From Rossellomorea aquimaris (lineage in GTDB: Bacteria; Bacillota; Bacilli; Bacillales; Bacillaceae_B), in NCBI RefSeq assembly GCF_000935355.1, contig NZ_JXZC01000001.1:992001-1056000 (forward strand): a stretch of 64,000 nt of DNA, written 5' to 3'. Both the position numbers and the translations under genes were made by a program. Below the pieces are notes generated by a model that saw nothing but the letters and a program-made list of their open reading frames with translations, was not told the origin of the DNA and made no database searches. Of the stretch, positions 28,233 to 37,680 are shown in pieces (positions within the stretch are counted from its first letter, which is position 1; each line of letters opens with the position of its first letter).

Positions 28233-29164
28233 GAAAGTGTCACTCCTTTCGTAATCTCCATAAAGACATCTTCCAAATTCGTTTCAGTCTCTTTGAAACT
28301 CACAATCTGGATGTCATTTAAGATGGCCTTTTTCAATAGCTCTATTTGCTCCATTTCCTCACCTTTATAAAGGAATTGAAATGTTCTATTCGCTTCATCC
28401 ACTTCAACCTTTGAAACATAGGGGTCGTCTTCAAAGAATGCAACAGCACTTTCCACCATCCCCCGTACTTTCACGACAATCAATTTATCTGCCTGAAGTT
28501 GAAATTGAATATCCTGGACAGAGCCATGAGCTATGAGCTTCCCATTATCGATCACACCAATTTCATCACACATTTCCGCTAATTCGGGAAGGATATGGGA
28601 TGAAATTAAAATCGTTTTACCCATTTTCTTTAGTTCTTTTAGAATTTCCCTCATTTCGATTCTGGCCCTCGGATCAAGCCCTGATGCCGGTTCATCGAGT
28701 ATCAGCACTTCCGGATCATGGATAAGGCACCTTGCTAAACAAAGGCGCTGTTTCATCCCCCTGGATAAGAGGTCAACATAGGAGTCCTTTTTATGAGAGA
28801 GATTTACCAGTTCCAACAACTGGGGAATGAGTTTCTTTCTTTGCTCTTGGGGAATTTTATAGCTTGCACCATAAAAGTCCAGATACTCGTCAGCTTTTAA
28901 TTGATCATACACTCCAAAGAAATCTGGCATATAGCCGATCTGCCTCCTGACCAATTTTGGATCTTTACTTATATTGAATCCGTTCACTGTAGCCGTTCCT
29001 GTAGTAGGAGCTAATAGAGTGGCCAATATGGAGAATGTCGTAGATTTCCCCGCTCCGTTTTGACCAACAAAGCCAAATACGGTTCCTTTCTCAATGGATA
29101 AGTTCAGATCATCAAGGGCCAGGAAAGACCCATAGCGTTTAGATAAGTTTTGAATTTCGATCAT
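28229..29164 (-). CDS. ABC transporter ATPase of ABC-2 exporter
   Basis: 311-residue ATPase. Walker A GQNGAGKST, Q-loop around YMPDFFGVYDQL, signature LSRGMKQR, Walker B VLILDEPASGLD and the H-loop ISSH are all present, with an accessory C-terminal domain (220-311). ATG 29164 overlaps the stop of the upstream gene (ATGA). Energises the permease encoded next. Confidence 0.92.
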   Translation of the reverse strand: MIEIQNLSKRYGSFLALDDLNLSIEKGTVFGFVGQNGAGKSTTFSILATLLAPTTGTATVNGFNISKDPKLVRRQIGYMPDFFGVYDQLKADEYLDFYGASYKIPQEQRKKLIPQLLELVNLSHKKDSYVDLLSRGMKQRLCLARCLIHDPEVLILDEPASGLDPRARIEMREILKELKKMGKTILISSHILPELAEMCDEIGVIDNGKLIAHGSVQDIQFQLQADKLIVVKVRGMVESAVAFFEDDPYVSKVEVDEANRTFQFLYKGEEMEQIELLKKAILNDIQIVSFKETETNLEDVFMEITKGVTLS

Positions 29165-31563
29165 GGTCGGACCTCTCCTTTCAACACAATGTCAGGTAAA
29201 CGAACAAACGGATCCCCTTGAGATCGTTTTTCAAATTCGAATACGATTTCACCATTGTCATTTATATATTTGTTCAATTTATCTTTTACTTCGATTGAGT
29301 TCGTGGATGATTCAGAAAGCACCATTCGTTCATCTGTTTGTGGATCGATCAGAGAAAACTGAAGCACCCCTCCTGTATGCAGAGTCATATTCAGCGAATG
29401 AAGAGTAACTTTAGATAAATCAATCTGTTTTGGGAGGTGGATGGTTAGCTCATACGTGCCATCTTCAAGTCCCATCTCATTTGCACCATTATGTGAGTAA
29501 TGCTCAATCACCTGTCCCTTTATAGGCAACACATCCAGATCAAGCTGTTCATTTCTAAGTGTAAAAGCACCCTTATAGTTTCCGAGGGATGGAAAATGTT
29601 GATAGAGTAATGAGAAATTTTCAGACTTGGATTCTTTGTTTTTAATCTTCATATTGAATATCTCCGCTTCTGTATACCCAAAAATGACCGGGGAGTTATT
29701 TTCATTATCCGCAGAAATCATTTGAGATGCGAAGTTTTCCAACCGTTCTTTCTTTTGCTGCTTGATATTTTGCTGATTCGGTAAAGGCGCTGACATATTT
29801 GGGGTCATACCAATAGGAGAAGATAAATAATTCGTTGAAAGCTTTTTATCAACTTCGAGGGTATCCCCGGCTTTCATATCTCCGAGACGATACATTCTGG
29901 ACCCTGACCAAATATATACATCTGTAAAGTCATATGGGAAATCATTTTGAATTGTACCGGATAAGGTTTGATCCTCTAACACTAATTCCGGTATAAACCT
30001 TCCTACTTCTTCCTTTTCGCTAGTACCGAGTGATGTCCTCGTGGACCAGTATTCTACATCCCGAAATGTAATGGATCGATTATCCTTCGTCATCTCTTCA
30101 ACTGCAAACTTATACTGATCCACTCCCCCCGCACTATTCCTTACTCTTGCAGGTGTGATTTCTAAATTATGCTTATCTGAAACAAAATCATAGTCTCCCC
30201 CGGAGTTGGATAACGCGCTAAATGCTGAAATTCCGTGTACGCTCTTATCTTCCTCAACTTTTAAGACACTCATTTGATTCAAATGTGGCTTCGAGATTCT
30301 ATCTTTAGCTCCGGTGATAAAGATGCCTGAGGAAACGAGGACCGAGATGGCAGGAATGATCCACCATGCTTGTTCACGCTTATCCACTTTTCTTAATAAG
30401 AAATACAGTAGAGGTACAAGGACAATCAAATAAATGATGAGAATGATGACTAGAGTACTTACTTTAAAATTGGTAGTCGGAAAGAGCTCATTGCTGTCAG
30501 CTACTTCATAATAAATCCTCTCCAGGAAACTTTGATCTCCGTTGGACTGGCCAAGTAAAAAGTATGGCTCTGTTTTAGAAAGGACATTTGCAAACCATTC
30601 GTCATAGCTTTCCCATGCATTTAATACAGGGTCACCCAATGAGAATGCCGTCTGCCACACTTCTCCTAAGCCTTCGGAACTTTTCACGACCAATGGGATT
30701 CCGTCTTGTTCAACGAGAACATCCGATTCTGGTTTAACAGTTCCTTTATAGATTGCTAATGAGTTAAAGGAAGCCTTTATATTCTTCTTCACATTAAAGG
30801 TTGAAGTGTCGGAGAGTGTCGATTCTTCCCCGAACGTAAGAGGAGCCATATCTGCTGCAGATCCTAGAGTATCCTCTAAATGAGGAGCCCCTCCTATAAA
30901 TAAAACACCACCTGCCTCAACCCAGCTTTTTAACGCGCTTTGTTGATCCTGGCTAAGTTCTGAAATATTGAATTGGTCAATGATAAGATAATCAAGCATT
31001 TGAAATCCGCTCTTCTCTTCAGGAATATTTTCCTTTGTGAGCGTTAACACCTCTACCTGATTCCCTCCCATGTTAGCCCCTTTAATTCCCTTCAAACGGT
31101 CAGGATTTTCACTCAATAAACCGATGGCTGTATAATTGCTATAAATGAAATTAGGAGTTAATCGTTTATCTCCTTTAAATTTCATCTCTTTCCCTTTTTC
31201 CCATGAGCCCTCGAATAAATGAATGGTCTCCTGATTTGAGTTATGCCTTATCTCGTCATTAAATCCTGGAATGGAAAATGTATATGTACGTGTGGAGTTT
31301 GCAGGAACATCTATTGATAATGCTCTTGCTCCTCCCGTCTGGTAGGAAGGTGCATAATCAAACAATAGATCTCCTTTGAAATCAGAACCTGTATTTTCGA
31401 CGGTCACTTTAAGAGGGAAACCTCTTCCCTCCTTCACTTTTCCATCGATACCTTCATCCACTGAAATTTTAATTTGCGCTTGTGCAAGTGTTGTATCTTC
31501 CATGACAAGAAACATCAAGAACCCTACTATTATCACAAATATTGCTTTCGTACATCTTTTCAC
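29161..31563 (-). CDS. Large exported membrane protein with Ig-like and GATase-like domains
   Basis: 800 residues and first gene of the operon; unknown function. A signal peptide (about 1-27) is followed by an extracellular Ig-like beta domain (VTVENTGSDFKGDLLFDY), then a domain resembling inactive class I glutamine amidotransferases (SWVEAGGVLFIGGAP, about 165-350). Two adjacent helices follow near residues 365-420, then a large beta-rich C-terminal part to the end. The domain mix is reminiscent of auxiliary proteins of gliding-type (GldG-like) ABC exporters, which is inference. GTG/ATG ambiguity at the start: the annotated codon 31563 is GTG after GAGGGGAATTCAT. Confidence 0.75.
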   Translation of the reverse strand: MKRCTKAIFVIIVGFLMFLVMEDTTLAQAQIKISVDEGIDGKVKEGRGFPLKVTVENTGSDFKGDLLFDYAPSYQTGGARALSIDVPANSTRTYTFSIPGFNDEIRHNSNQETIHLFEGSWEKGKEMKFKGDKRLTPNFIYSNYTAIGLLSENPDRLKGIKGANMGGNQVEVLTLTKENIPEEKSGFQMLDYLIIDQFNISELSQDQQSALKSWVEAGGVLFIGGAPHLEDTLGSAADMAPLTFGEESTLSDTSTFNVKKNIKASFNSLAIYKGTVKPESDVLVEQDGIPLVVKSSEGLGEVWQTAFSLGDPVLNAWESYDEWFANVLSKTEPYFLLGQSNGDQSFLERIYYEVADSNELFPTTNFKVSTLVIILIIYLIVLVPLLYFLLRKVDKREQAWWIIPAISVLVSSGIFITGAKDRISKPHLNQMSVLKVEEDKSVHGISAFSALSNSGGDYDFVSDKHNLEITPARVRNSAGGVDQYKFAVEEMTKDNRSITFRDVEYWSTRTSLGTSEKEEVGRFIPELVLEDQTLSGTIQNDFPYDFTDVYIWSGSRMYRLGDMKAGDTLEVDKKLSTNYLSSPIGMTPNMSAPLPNQQNIKQQKKERLENFASQMISADNENNSPVIFGYTEAEIFNMKIKNKESKSENFSLLYQHFPSLGNYKGAFTLRNEQLDLDVLPIKGQVIEHYSHNGANEMGLEDGTYELTIHLPKQIDLSKVTLHSLNMTLHTGGVLQFSLIDPQTDERMVLSESSTNSIEVKDKLNKYINDNGEIVFEFEKRSQGDPFVRLPDIVLKGEVRP

Positions 31564-31660
31564 ATGAATTCCCCTCTTTCTTTCTCTCTACAAAATAGAC
31601 GAAATCCTTATGGCAAAAGTTTCTATTATTTTTATCTTTTTCCTCAGTTTCCACCTACCC

Positions 31661-31680
31661 ATAGTGTAATTTTACACTAT
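31661..31680 (-). promoter_or_regulatory. 20-bp perfect palindrome over the -10 box of the eight-gene operon
   Basis: ATAGTGTAATTTTACACTAT: the arms ATAGTGTAA and TTACACTAT are exact reverse complements around TT. The predicted -10 lies at its centre, so a bound repressor would block RNA polymerase. The half-site AGTGTA/TACACT resembles the operator half-sites of the GntR-family regulator YtrA, which controls an ABC operon in B. subtilis, but the spacing differs. No regulator gene is adjacent. Confidence 0.65.
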
Positions 31681-31696
31681 TCTAATCTCTTAGCAA
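31669..31696 (-). promoter_or_regulatory. Predicted promoter of the MoxR–vWA–ABC operon
   Basis: Minus strand: TTGCTA (31696-31691), 16-bp spacer, TAAAAT (31674-31669). The leader to the first gene would be about 100 nt. No other promoter of similar quality is seen in the 12 kb of coupled genes downstream. Confidence 0.5.
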
Positions 31697-31732
31697 GTAA
31701 ATTTTAGGAATTTATGTTAATTATTCTTAAAT

Positions 31733-31777
31733 TAAAAAAATCACGGAACGATATCCAAAGATAACGTTCCGTGATTC
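31733..31777 (-). terminator. Terminator of ykuR
   Basis: Stem TCACGGAACG / CGTTCCGTGA with a 14-nt loop, followed on the minus strand by a T7 run. It lies just after the ykuR stop and insulates the vWA operon promoter. Confidence 0.85.
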
Positions 31778-31784
31778 ATAGTCA

Positions 31785-32903
31785 TTATTTTAATCCGCCA
31801 ATATAATCTGAGAGAAGGGAGATGGCAAAGTCAATCGCTTCCTCATCAGGGTTTAATTTAGAATGGTGCAGGCCATATGGAGAATTTACGCCAAGCCAAA
31901 ACATAAAGCCTGGTATTTCCTCAAGCATATAACCAAAGTCTTCACCCGTCATGGCTTCTTGACAGATTACTAGGTTCCGATCCGTTTTTTGGAGGAAAGA
32001 AATGAAATGATTTGTCCACTCAGGATCATTGTAGACCTGGCGATACATGCTTCCATAATCCACCTGAATATCACAATCATAACTGATTTTCATACCTTCG
32101 ATTAATGCTTCCAGCCGTTTTTTTACACTTTCCATCGACTCGGCTGAAAGGGTACGGATGGTACCTTCCAATCTGGCAGTTTCAGCAATGATATTTTGCA
32201 CCGTCCCACTTTCCATTTTTCCGACGGTGATGACCGCACTGTCTAATGGGTCGACATTCCTTGATACGATCGACTGCATTTGTGTGACAAAGGACGAGGC
32301 CACGACAATCATATCCTTGGTCTGATGAGGATAGGCAGCATGGCCCCCTTTCCCTTTAAAATCAATAAATAACTCAGACGTATTGGCAAAGAGCAGACCC
32401 TCTTTAATAGCCACCGTCCCCACTTCATATTCCGGTGCAATGTGAAGGGCGAATATACAATCCGGCGTCCATTCCTGCATGATCTCACTTTCAAGCATGG
32501 GCTTCGCTCCACCTGGTCCCTCCTCTGCTGGTTGAAATATGAACAGAAGATCATCTTCTATCGGATGGTGAACGAAATGAGTTAAAACCCCCAGCTCAAT
32601 GGACATATGAAAGTCATGGCCGCAGGCATGCATCCTCCCTTCATGTGTTGAAGGAAAATCCAAACCTGTTTCTTCCGTGATCGGCAGGCCATCAATGTCC
32701 CCGCGGTAGCCAATCATTCTTGTAGGATTTGTGCCATGAACCTTAACGAAGAGCCCTGTTCTCCAGGTCTTAATCTCTAATCGGTCAGCAGGCAGACTTG
32801 AAACATAATTTAATAGATATTGCTGTGTTTTAAACTCTTGAAACCCAAGTTCAGGAATTTGATGGAGATCTCTCCTGATCGACTTAAAGTCTAAAGTAGA
32901 CAT
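31785..32903 (-). CDS. dapL: N-acetyldiaminopimelate deacetylase
   Basis: M20-family zinc amidohydrolase that removes acetate from N-acetyl-L,L-diaminopimelate, the last acetylase-branch step before epimerisation to meso-DAP (YkuR in B. subtilis). Metal-site motifs [10 protein letters not shown] and [13 protein letters not shown] are present, as is the C-terminal GEDFGYML. Length is 372 residues; ATG 32903 follows AAGGAGGATACCC. It lies 115 nt downstream of dapH, with a weak terminator between. The gene symbol dapL is also used for an unrelated aminotransferase elsewhere. Confidence 0.94.
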   Translation of the reverse strand: MSTLDFKSIRRDLHQIPELGFQEFKTQQYLLNYVSSLPADRLEIKTWRTGLFVKVHGTNPTRMIGYRGDIDGLPITEETGLDFPSTHEGRMHACGHDFHMSIELGVLTHFVHHPIEDDLLFIFQPAEEGPGGAKPMLESEIMQEWTPDCIFALHIAPEYEVGTVAIKEGLLFANTSELFIDFKGKGGHAAYPHQTKDMIVVASSFVTQMQSIVSRNVDPLDSAVITVGKMESGTVQNIIAETARLEGTIRTLSAESMESVKKRLEALIEGMKISYDCDIQVDYGSMYRQVYNDPEWTNHFISFLQKTDRNLVICQEAMTGEDFGYMLEEIPGFMFWLGVNSPYGLHHSKLNPDEEAIDFAISLLSDYIGGLK

Positions 32904-32959
32904 GGGTATCCTCCTTACATGGATAATAGATGGATAGTTAGTGAAAATGGGATCTTACA

Positions 32960-32990
32960 AGAAAAGAACAGACGCCAGCCGTCCGTTCTC
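32960..32990 (-). terminator. Possible terminator between dapH and ykuR
   Basis: Minus strand: AGAACGGACG and CGTCTGTTCT pair with one mismatch around a GCTGG loop, followed by TTTCTTG. Moderate strength, so partial read-through into ykuR is likely. Confidence 0.5.
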
Positions 32991-33017
32991 TCCTTGATCA
33001 TGCTATTGTTGAAATGT

Positions 33018-33728
33018 TTACAGTTGACGTAATTCTTGTTTTATTTCAGTCTTCGATTTTGTCTTTTCATCAATGTCTTTCAATTTCTTGGCTGGTGTAC
33101 CTGCCACAACCGTGTATGGAGCTACATCATCGACGACAATCGCCCCGGCTGCTACGACAGCTCCTTTTCCGACTGTTACACCTTCAAGGACAACCGCATT
33201 TGCACCAATGACAACATCGTCTTCGATGACGACGGGTTTTGCAGATGGCGGCTCAATTACACCGGCAAGCACTGCACCCGCTCCAATATGACAATTCTTC
33301 CCTACTGTAGCACGGCCACCAAGTACAACATTCATATCGATCATCGTTCCTGCACCTACTACAGAACCGATATTGATCATTGCACCCATCATAATGACCG
33401 CATTGTCACCGATTTCCACTTGATCGCGAATGATAGCGCCCGGCTCAATACGCGCTTTAACCCCCTTTAGGTCAAGAAGAGGTATCGCCGAATTTCTGCG
33501 ATCATTTTCTACTACATAGTCTTCGATTTTTTCTTTATTTTCTTCAAGAATAGCAGAAAGCTCGTTCCACTCACCAAATACTACTCCGGAGTTTCCTTGA
33601 AGGAAGGTTTGAGAAGATGAACCAAAGTGGATTCCTTCTAAATCACCTTTCACGTAAACTTTCACAGGTGTTGATTTTGTACTATTTTGAATAAAAGAAA
33701 TAATTTCGTTTGCGTCCATCATTTTCAT
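33018..33728 (-). CDS. dapH: Tetrahydrodipicolinate N-acetyltransferase
   Basis: Acetylates tetrahydrodipicolinate in the acetylase branch of DAP/lysine synthesis. The C-terminal two-thirds is a left-handed beta-helix with many hexapeptide repeats (e.g. [20 protein letters not shown]), ending in the trimer cap. It is 236 residues from ATG 33728 (MKMMDANE, preceded by GGAGGG), the same length as B. subtilis DapH and nearly identical to it as I recall the sequence. Confidence 0.97.
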   Translation of the reverse strand: MKMMDANEIISFIQNSTKSTPVKVYVKGDLEGIHFGSSSQTFLQGNSGVVFGEWNELSAILEENKEKIEDYVVENDRRNSAIPLLDLKGVKARIEPGAIIRDQVEIGDNAVIMMGAMINIGSVVGAGTMIDMNVVLGGRATVGKNCHIGAGAVLAGVIEPPSAKPVVIEDDVVIGANAVVLEGVTVGKGAVVAAGAIVVDDVAPYTVVAGTPAKKLKDIDEKTKSKTEIKQELRQL

Positions 33729-33823
33729 AAGAATACCCTCCATAATTATGTATAAATTCAGAATTCGTTCCTTGAATTACTTTATCAAATTAAAGAGTGG
33801 AAGACAAGCCATAAAGGCGAATC

Positions 33824-34702
33824 CTATGAGTTTTCATCAATGAATTCGTTTACAACTTCAACAAACGCTTCCACTTGCCTTAATTGGAATGCAGAGTCAT
33901 ACCCGAGTAACCACGTATCCCGGTGTATCAACGAATCATGTTCATCGATTAAAGGTACTTTATAAATGTCATCTTCCATGCCGTCTAACGTGATGGCAGG
34001 CAATATTGCGTAGCCGATTCCATTTAATGTCATCTGCTTACAAGTTTCAATTTGATCTACAACAATCGTTCTTTTCGGTGTTGTCTGAAATTGACGATGC
34101 CACCAATCCTGAATTTCCTGATAATAATTCGAATCACTCTTAAATTGGATAAACGGTCGATCGGTTTTCATGACCTCTTCAATCGATTGGATTTCTCTAT
34201 CCACCAAGTACAATGTATCTTGAAAGAGATGGTGTTTTGGCCCCTTCCAATCAGGAGTCCCCCTGATAATTCCGATATGCACTTCATTTTCATATATCGC
34301 TTTAAGAATTTCAGAGCTCCACCCTGTCATTAAAGAAATCTTGGCATGAGGATAGCTTTCAACGAATCGTTTGAGTACTTTAGGAAGCCAATTCTGACCC
34401 ACGATGGATGCACAAGCTATCTTTAAGGTTCCATGCACCTCAAACTCCAAAGCTTGAATTCTTTCCTTCACACTCTCTTCCTTCTGCAACATCTCTTCAG
34501 CCAATTTCACAACAAGCTCACCGGCAGGGGTCAATGCAAGACCTTTTTGAGAACGGAGGAATAATTTTGTTCCCCATTCCTTTTCAATCGTCTGGAGTCG
34601 TTGCGATAATGCCGGCTGTGATACAAATAACCGCTCTGCTGCTTTACGCATGTTCATTTCCTGAGCCAGTACGTTTAGTAATTGATATTCAGAAAACGCC
34701 AT
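33824..34702 (-). CDS. ccpC: LysR-family regulator CcpC
   Basis: Citrate-responsive LysR regulator that represses citrate synthase and aconitase genes in Bacillus. The N-terminal winged helix carries NMRKAAERLFVSQPALSQRL; the C-terminal inducer-binding domain includes KQMTLNGIGYAILPA. 292 residues from ATG 34702, which has AAGGTGA 4 nt upstream; the ATG at 34717 lacks a site. A CcpC-type dyad lies directly upstream and fits autoregulation. Confidence 0.92.
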   Translation of the reverse strand: MAFSEYQLLNVLAQEMNMRKAAERLFVSQPALSQRLQTIEKEWGTKLFLRSQKGLALTPAGELVVKLAEEMLQKEESVKERIQALEFEVHGTLKIACASIVGQNWLPKVLKRFVESYPHAKISLMTGWSSEILKAIYENEVHIGIIRGTPDWKGPKHHLFQDTLYLVDREIQSIEEVMKTDRPFIQFKSDSNYYQEIQDWWHRQFQTTPKRTIVVDQIETCKQMTLNGIGYAILPAITLDGMEDDIYKVPLIDEHDSLIHRDTWLLGYDSAFQLRQVEAFVEVVNEFIDENS

Positions 34703-34715
34703 TTTTTTCACCTTC

Positions 34716-34730
34716 ATAAGTTTTTCTTAT
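34716..34730 (-). promoter_or_regulatory. CcpC box (ATAA-N7-TTAT) at the ccpC promoter
   Basis: ATAAGTTTTTCTTAT matches the CcpC dyad consensus ATAA-N7-TTAT exactly. It is 14 bp upstream of the ccpC start codon, consistent with the reported autorepression of ccpC through a single dyad. Confidence 0.65.
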
Positions 34731-34812
34731 ATTATATCTTAATTTATATAAAATTTCATTATCAGATGGAATGGAATACACTGATAGTAGATTTGAAAAG
34801 AGGTGTTGGATA

Positions 34813-35538
34813 ATGGAAGTGATTCTCTTTTTCACTGGATTGGTTGTTGCACTTGTTGGCACTTTGGCAGGGAGCGGCGGTTTGATTGGTATGCCGGTGA
34901 TGCTTTTAATTGGTTTACCTATTCATACAGCAATCGCTACGGCTAAATTTTCAAATATCATCAGTTCTTTTTCAAGCTTTGTTTATTTAATTAGGGACCG
35001 GAAAGTTACATGGAAAGAATGTTTGCCCATTCTTCCCATTGCACTGGTTGGGGGATTATCGGGGGCATTTCTATCGGATAGCATATCTCCCTCCTTGCTC
35101 GAATGGATGGCCTTTTTCTTTCTGCTGTTCGCTCTTTCACTAAGTATTTTAAAAGGATTCAAGCCAAGGGAAAAAAAACAGAAGCACTATCGGACATATG
35201 GATTTTTGTACTTAATCAGTACGTATGACGGTTTATTCGGACCAGGTCAGGCTACCATGCTTATGTACACTCATTTGTTACACGGGCTTTCGTATTTGAA
35301 ATCAGTAGCTCTTACCCGTTTTCAAACATTTGTAAGCTGTTTAGGTGCATTTACGGTGTATTTTCATAATGGCCACGTCGAGTGGGAAGTTGCCATCCCT
35401 TTTGCTATGGGTGCCCTTGTGGGGGCTCAGGTGGCGGTAAGACTAGCAGCTAAGCTTTCTACCAAACATGTACAAATCCTGCTAAACATCCTCACTTTCA
35501 TTCTTATACTACAACTCGGAAAAAACCTATTTCTTTAG
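34813..35538 (+). CDS. TauE/SafE (TSUP) family transporter
   Basis: Membrane permease of the sulfite/organosulfur exporter family, about eight helices. The repeated N-terminal motif GTLAGSGGLIGMPVMLL and the second-half counterpart FGPGQATMLMY are characteristic. 241 residues from ATG 34813 (AGAGGTG at 7 nt); an in-frame ATG at 34771 lacks a ribosome-binding site. Divergent from ccpC. The last 12 nt overlap the tail of the MFS gene on the other strand. Substrate unknown. Confidence 0.88.
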   Translation: MEVILFFTGLVVALVGTLAGSGGLIGMPVMLLIGLPIHTAIATAKFSNIISSFSSFVYLIRDRKVTWKECLPILPIALVGGLSGAFLSDSISPSLLEWMAFFFLLFALSLSILKGFKPREKKQKHYRTYGFLYLISTYDGLFGPGQATMLMYTHLLHGLSYLKSVALTRFQTFVSCLGAFTVYFHNGHVEWEVAIPFAMGALVGAQVAVRLAAKLSTKHVQILLNILTFILILQLGKNLFL

Positions 35539-37020
35539 GGAACGGTCCCTTGGAAGGAATAGGATGCCGATAAAGCTAAACAGGGCGAAGAGGAGAACGA
35601 CAACGTATACCGATTGCAAGGAACCTGTAAGTGCCCCTTGAAACAATTCGAGCACATCAGAAGATAAATTCTCTCTTTCCCCTTTATTTAAGAGCATGTT
35701 CACATCGTTAATGGAAAAGTCCTTATCGCTTTCATCTAAGTACGTCTGCAGCCGGCTGTTAAGGATTCCACCTAATAATGCAGCCCCTATCGTCGTACCT
35801 AAATTCCTCATGAACATATTGGTGGCAGTCGCGATCCCCCGTACCTGCCATTCGACAGTGGACTGAATAGAAACGATAAACGATGTTGAGGTGAGACCCA
35901 TCCCTACACCTACAAAGAATGACCCACATGCAGCCCATAATGGACCGTAGGATGGTTCCATCATCACAAAGATGCTTCCGCCCAGTATAAGAGATAATCC
36001 ACCAATCAAGGAGGTCCTAAAATACCCGATTTTTAATAATAAGCGACCAGCTATCGTTGCCGAAATCGGCCATCCAATAGACATCGCCGTTAATGTAAAC
36101 CCTGCAACTGTTGCGCTTTGCTCCATGACGCCTTGTACAAAAGCAGGAAGGAAGCTTGAAATACCGATTAACATGACGCCAGTTGTTAATGAAACGATAT
36201 TGGCGACCAAAATGGAATGGACCTTCCATAAATCAAAAGGCATCATCGGCTGTGCCGTTCGCCGTTCTTGATAAATAAACGCTCCAAATCCCAAAATGAA
36301 AAGTGCGATCAGGAGTATTGCCTGCCAGGAATTCCAAGGTAGGTGAACCCCTCCCTCCACCAGTAAAAACATTAAAGATGAGAGGGATACAACCAATAGA
36401 AAAGCTCCCCCATAGTCGATAACCGGTTTTTTCTTTTCAACATTTTCATGTAAGTAAAGCCATAGACCAACGATAGATAATAAACCTAGCGGGATATTGA
36501 CCCAAAAAACGTATCTCCAACTTGCATATTCAACCAATAATCCTCCGACAAGTGGTCCACTAATGGCAGATATCCCCCAAACACTTGATAAATACCCTTG
36601 TATTTTCGCACGTTCTTCCTTGGAATATATATCGCCCACGATGGTAGTTGCCATTGGTAGAACCGCTCCGGCTCCAAAGCCCTGTATAAATCTGAATAAG
36701 ATCAATTGTCCCATCGTTTGAGCAAACCCGCATAAGATGGAGCCGATAAGAAAAATGACGATCCCAATCGTAATGATCGGTTTCCTTCCAAATAAATCAG
36801 ATAGCTTTCCGTAGATCAGGACCGTAATGGCATTCATTAAAAGGTAAGCAGAAAACACCCAACTATAAAGAGAAAACCCACCGAGTTCCCCCACGATGGC
36901 AGGCATGGCAGTAGAGACGATTGTTGCTTCAATCGCCCCCATGAACATAGCCAGCATCACTGCTGCCAATACAAGCGGTTTTTTTGTCCTTTTGACTGAA
37001 TTCAATTCCAAACTGCTCAT
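35527..37020 (-). CDS. DHA2-type MFS drug efflux transporter
   Basis: 14-helix major-facilitator proton antiporter of the EmrB/QacA type. Motif A GKLSDLFGRKPI lies between helices 2 and 3, and the motif C-like antiporter region GAGAVLPMATTIVGD follows. 497 residues from ATG 37020, which has AAAGGAGA 5 nt upstream; the longer frame to 37095 runs over a terminator and is not credible. Substrate range cannot be predicted. Confidence 0.88.
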   Translation of the reverse strand: MSSLELNSVKRTKKPLVLAAVMLAMFMGAIEATIVSTAMPAIVGELGGFSLYSWVFSAYLLMNAITVLIYGKLSDLFGRKPIITIGIVIFLIGSILCGFAQTMGQLILFRFIQGFGAGAVLPMATTIVGDIYSKEERAKIQGYLSSVWGISAISGPLVGGLLVEYASWRYVFWVNIPLGLLSIVGLWLYLHENVEKKKPVIDYGGAFLLVVSLSSLMFLLVEGGVHLPWNSWQAILLIALFILGFGAFIYQERRTAQPMMPFDLWKVHSILVANIVSLTTGVMLIGISSFLPAFVQGVMEQSATVAGFTLTAMSIGWPISATIAGRLLLKIGYFRTSLIGGLSLILGGSIFVMMEPSYGPLWAACGSFFVGVGMGLTSTSFIVSIQSTVEWQVRGIATATNMFMRNLGTTIGAALLGGILNSRLQTYLDESDKDFSINDVNMLLNKGERENLSSDVLELFQGALTGSLQSVYVVVLLFALFSFIGILFLPRDRSLKK

Positions 37021-37044
37021 CTTTTTCTCCTTTAAATCGTGTTC

Positions 37045-37080
37045 AATAAAAAATAAAGAGGATGACAAATATGCCATCCT
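37045..37080 (-). terminator. Terminator between ykuL and the MFS gene
   Basis: Minus strand: AGGATG / CATCCT stem with a 10-nt loop followed by CTTTATTTTTTATT, 37 nt after the ykuL stop. It could also serve as an attenuator for the MFS gene. Confidence 0.65.
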
Positions 37081-37116
37081 ATATGATCTTAACATTATGT
37101 AACTGCCATGAAGGGT

Positions 37117-37557
37117 TTAATCCCTTTTAAACAGTTGTCTTTGAAGTTGCTTTAACACAACTCTCCTTGTCATGATCCCTTCAAAGTACCCGTCATCAGA
37201 AACCACACATAGGAATGGGTGGTCCACTAAAAGCTCGAGTGCTTTCTTGAAATCCGATTGTAAGGATACACTTGGAAATTCAGTTGTCATGACTTCCTCT
37301 ACCTTCTTTGTTTCAAGTTTTTCAAATTCAAAACGCTCGAGACCAAGAATGGAATCGGTAATTAAACTTGAACTAATCAAGCCCTGAAAACGAAATGTCG
37401 GATCAAGTACAGGGATGGCTGAGTAACCACTCTTTGTGAGTAATAGTAACGCATGTTCCAGGGAATTCCCTATTTGAACATGAGCAACTTTCTCAGAAGG
37501 AATAATGAAATCTTTAATATTCGTTTCTAATAACTCTTTGCTACTCAATGAAATCAT
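37117..37557 (-). CDS. darB: CBS-domain c-di-AMP receptor protein (DarB/YkuL)
   Basis: 146-residue protein made of two CBS motifs (residues ~12-65 and ~88-140), matching B. subtilis YkuL/DarB in length and sequence. DarB binds c-di-AMP and, when free, stimulates the (p)ppGpp synthetase Rel and pyruvate carboxylase. Family knowledge, not shown here. ATG 37557 is preceded by GAGGGG. Confidence 0.9.
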   Translation of the reverse strand: MISLSSKELLETNIKDFIIPSEKVAHVQIGNSLEHALLLLTKSGYSAIPVLDPTFRFQGLISSSLITDSILGLERFEFEKLETKKVEEVMTTEFPSVSLQSDFKKALELLVDHPFLCVVSDDGYFEGIMTRRVVLKQLQRQLFKRD

Positions 37558-37680
37558 GTATAACCCCTCATTTTAAAAAATAAGAATTTGCGTGCCGATC
37601 TATAAACAAAAGAAGCAGACACTGACCATTTTAACATACTGGAAGAAAAATGTATGTTTTGACGATTGGAATAAAGACTA

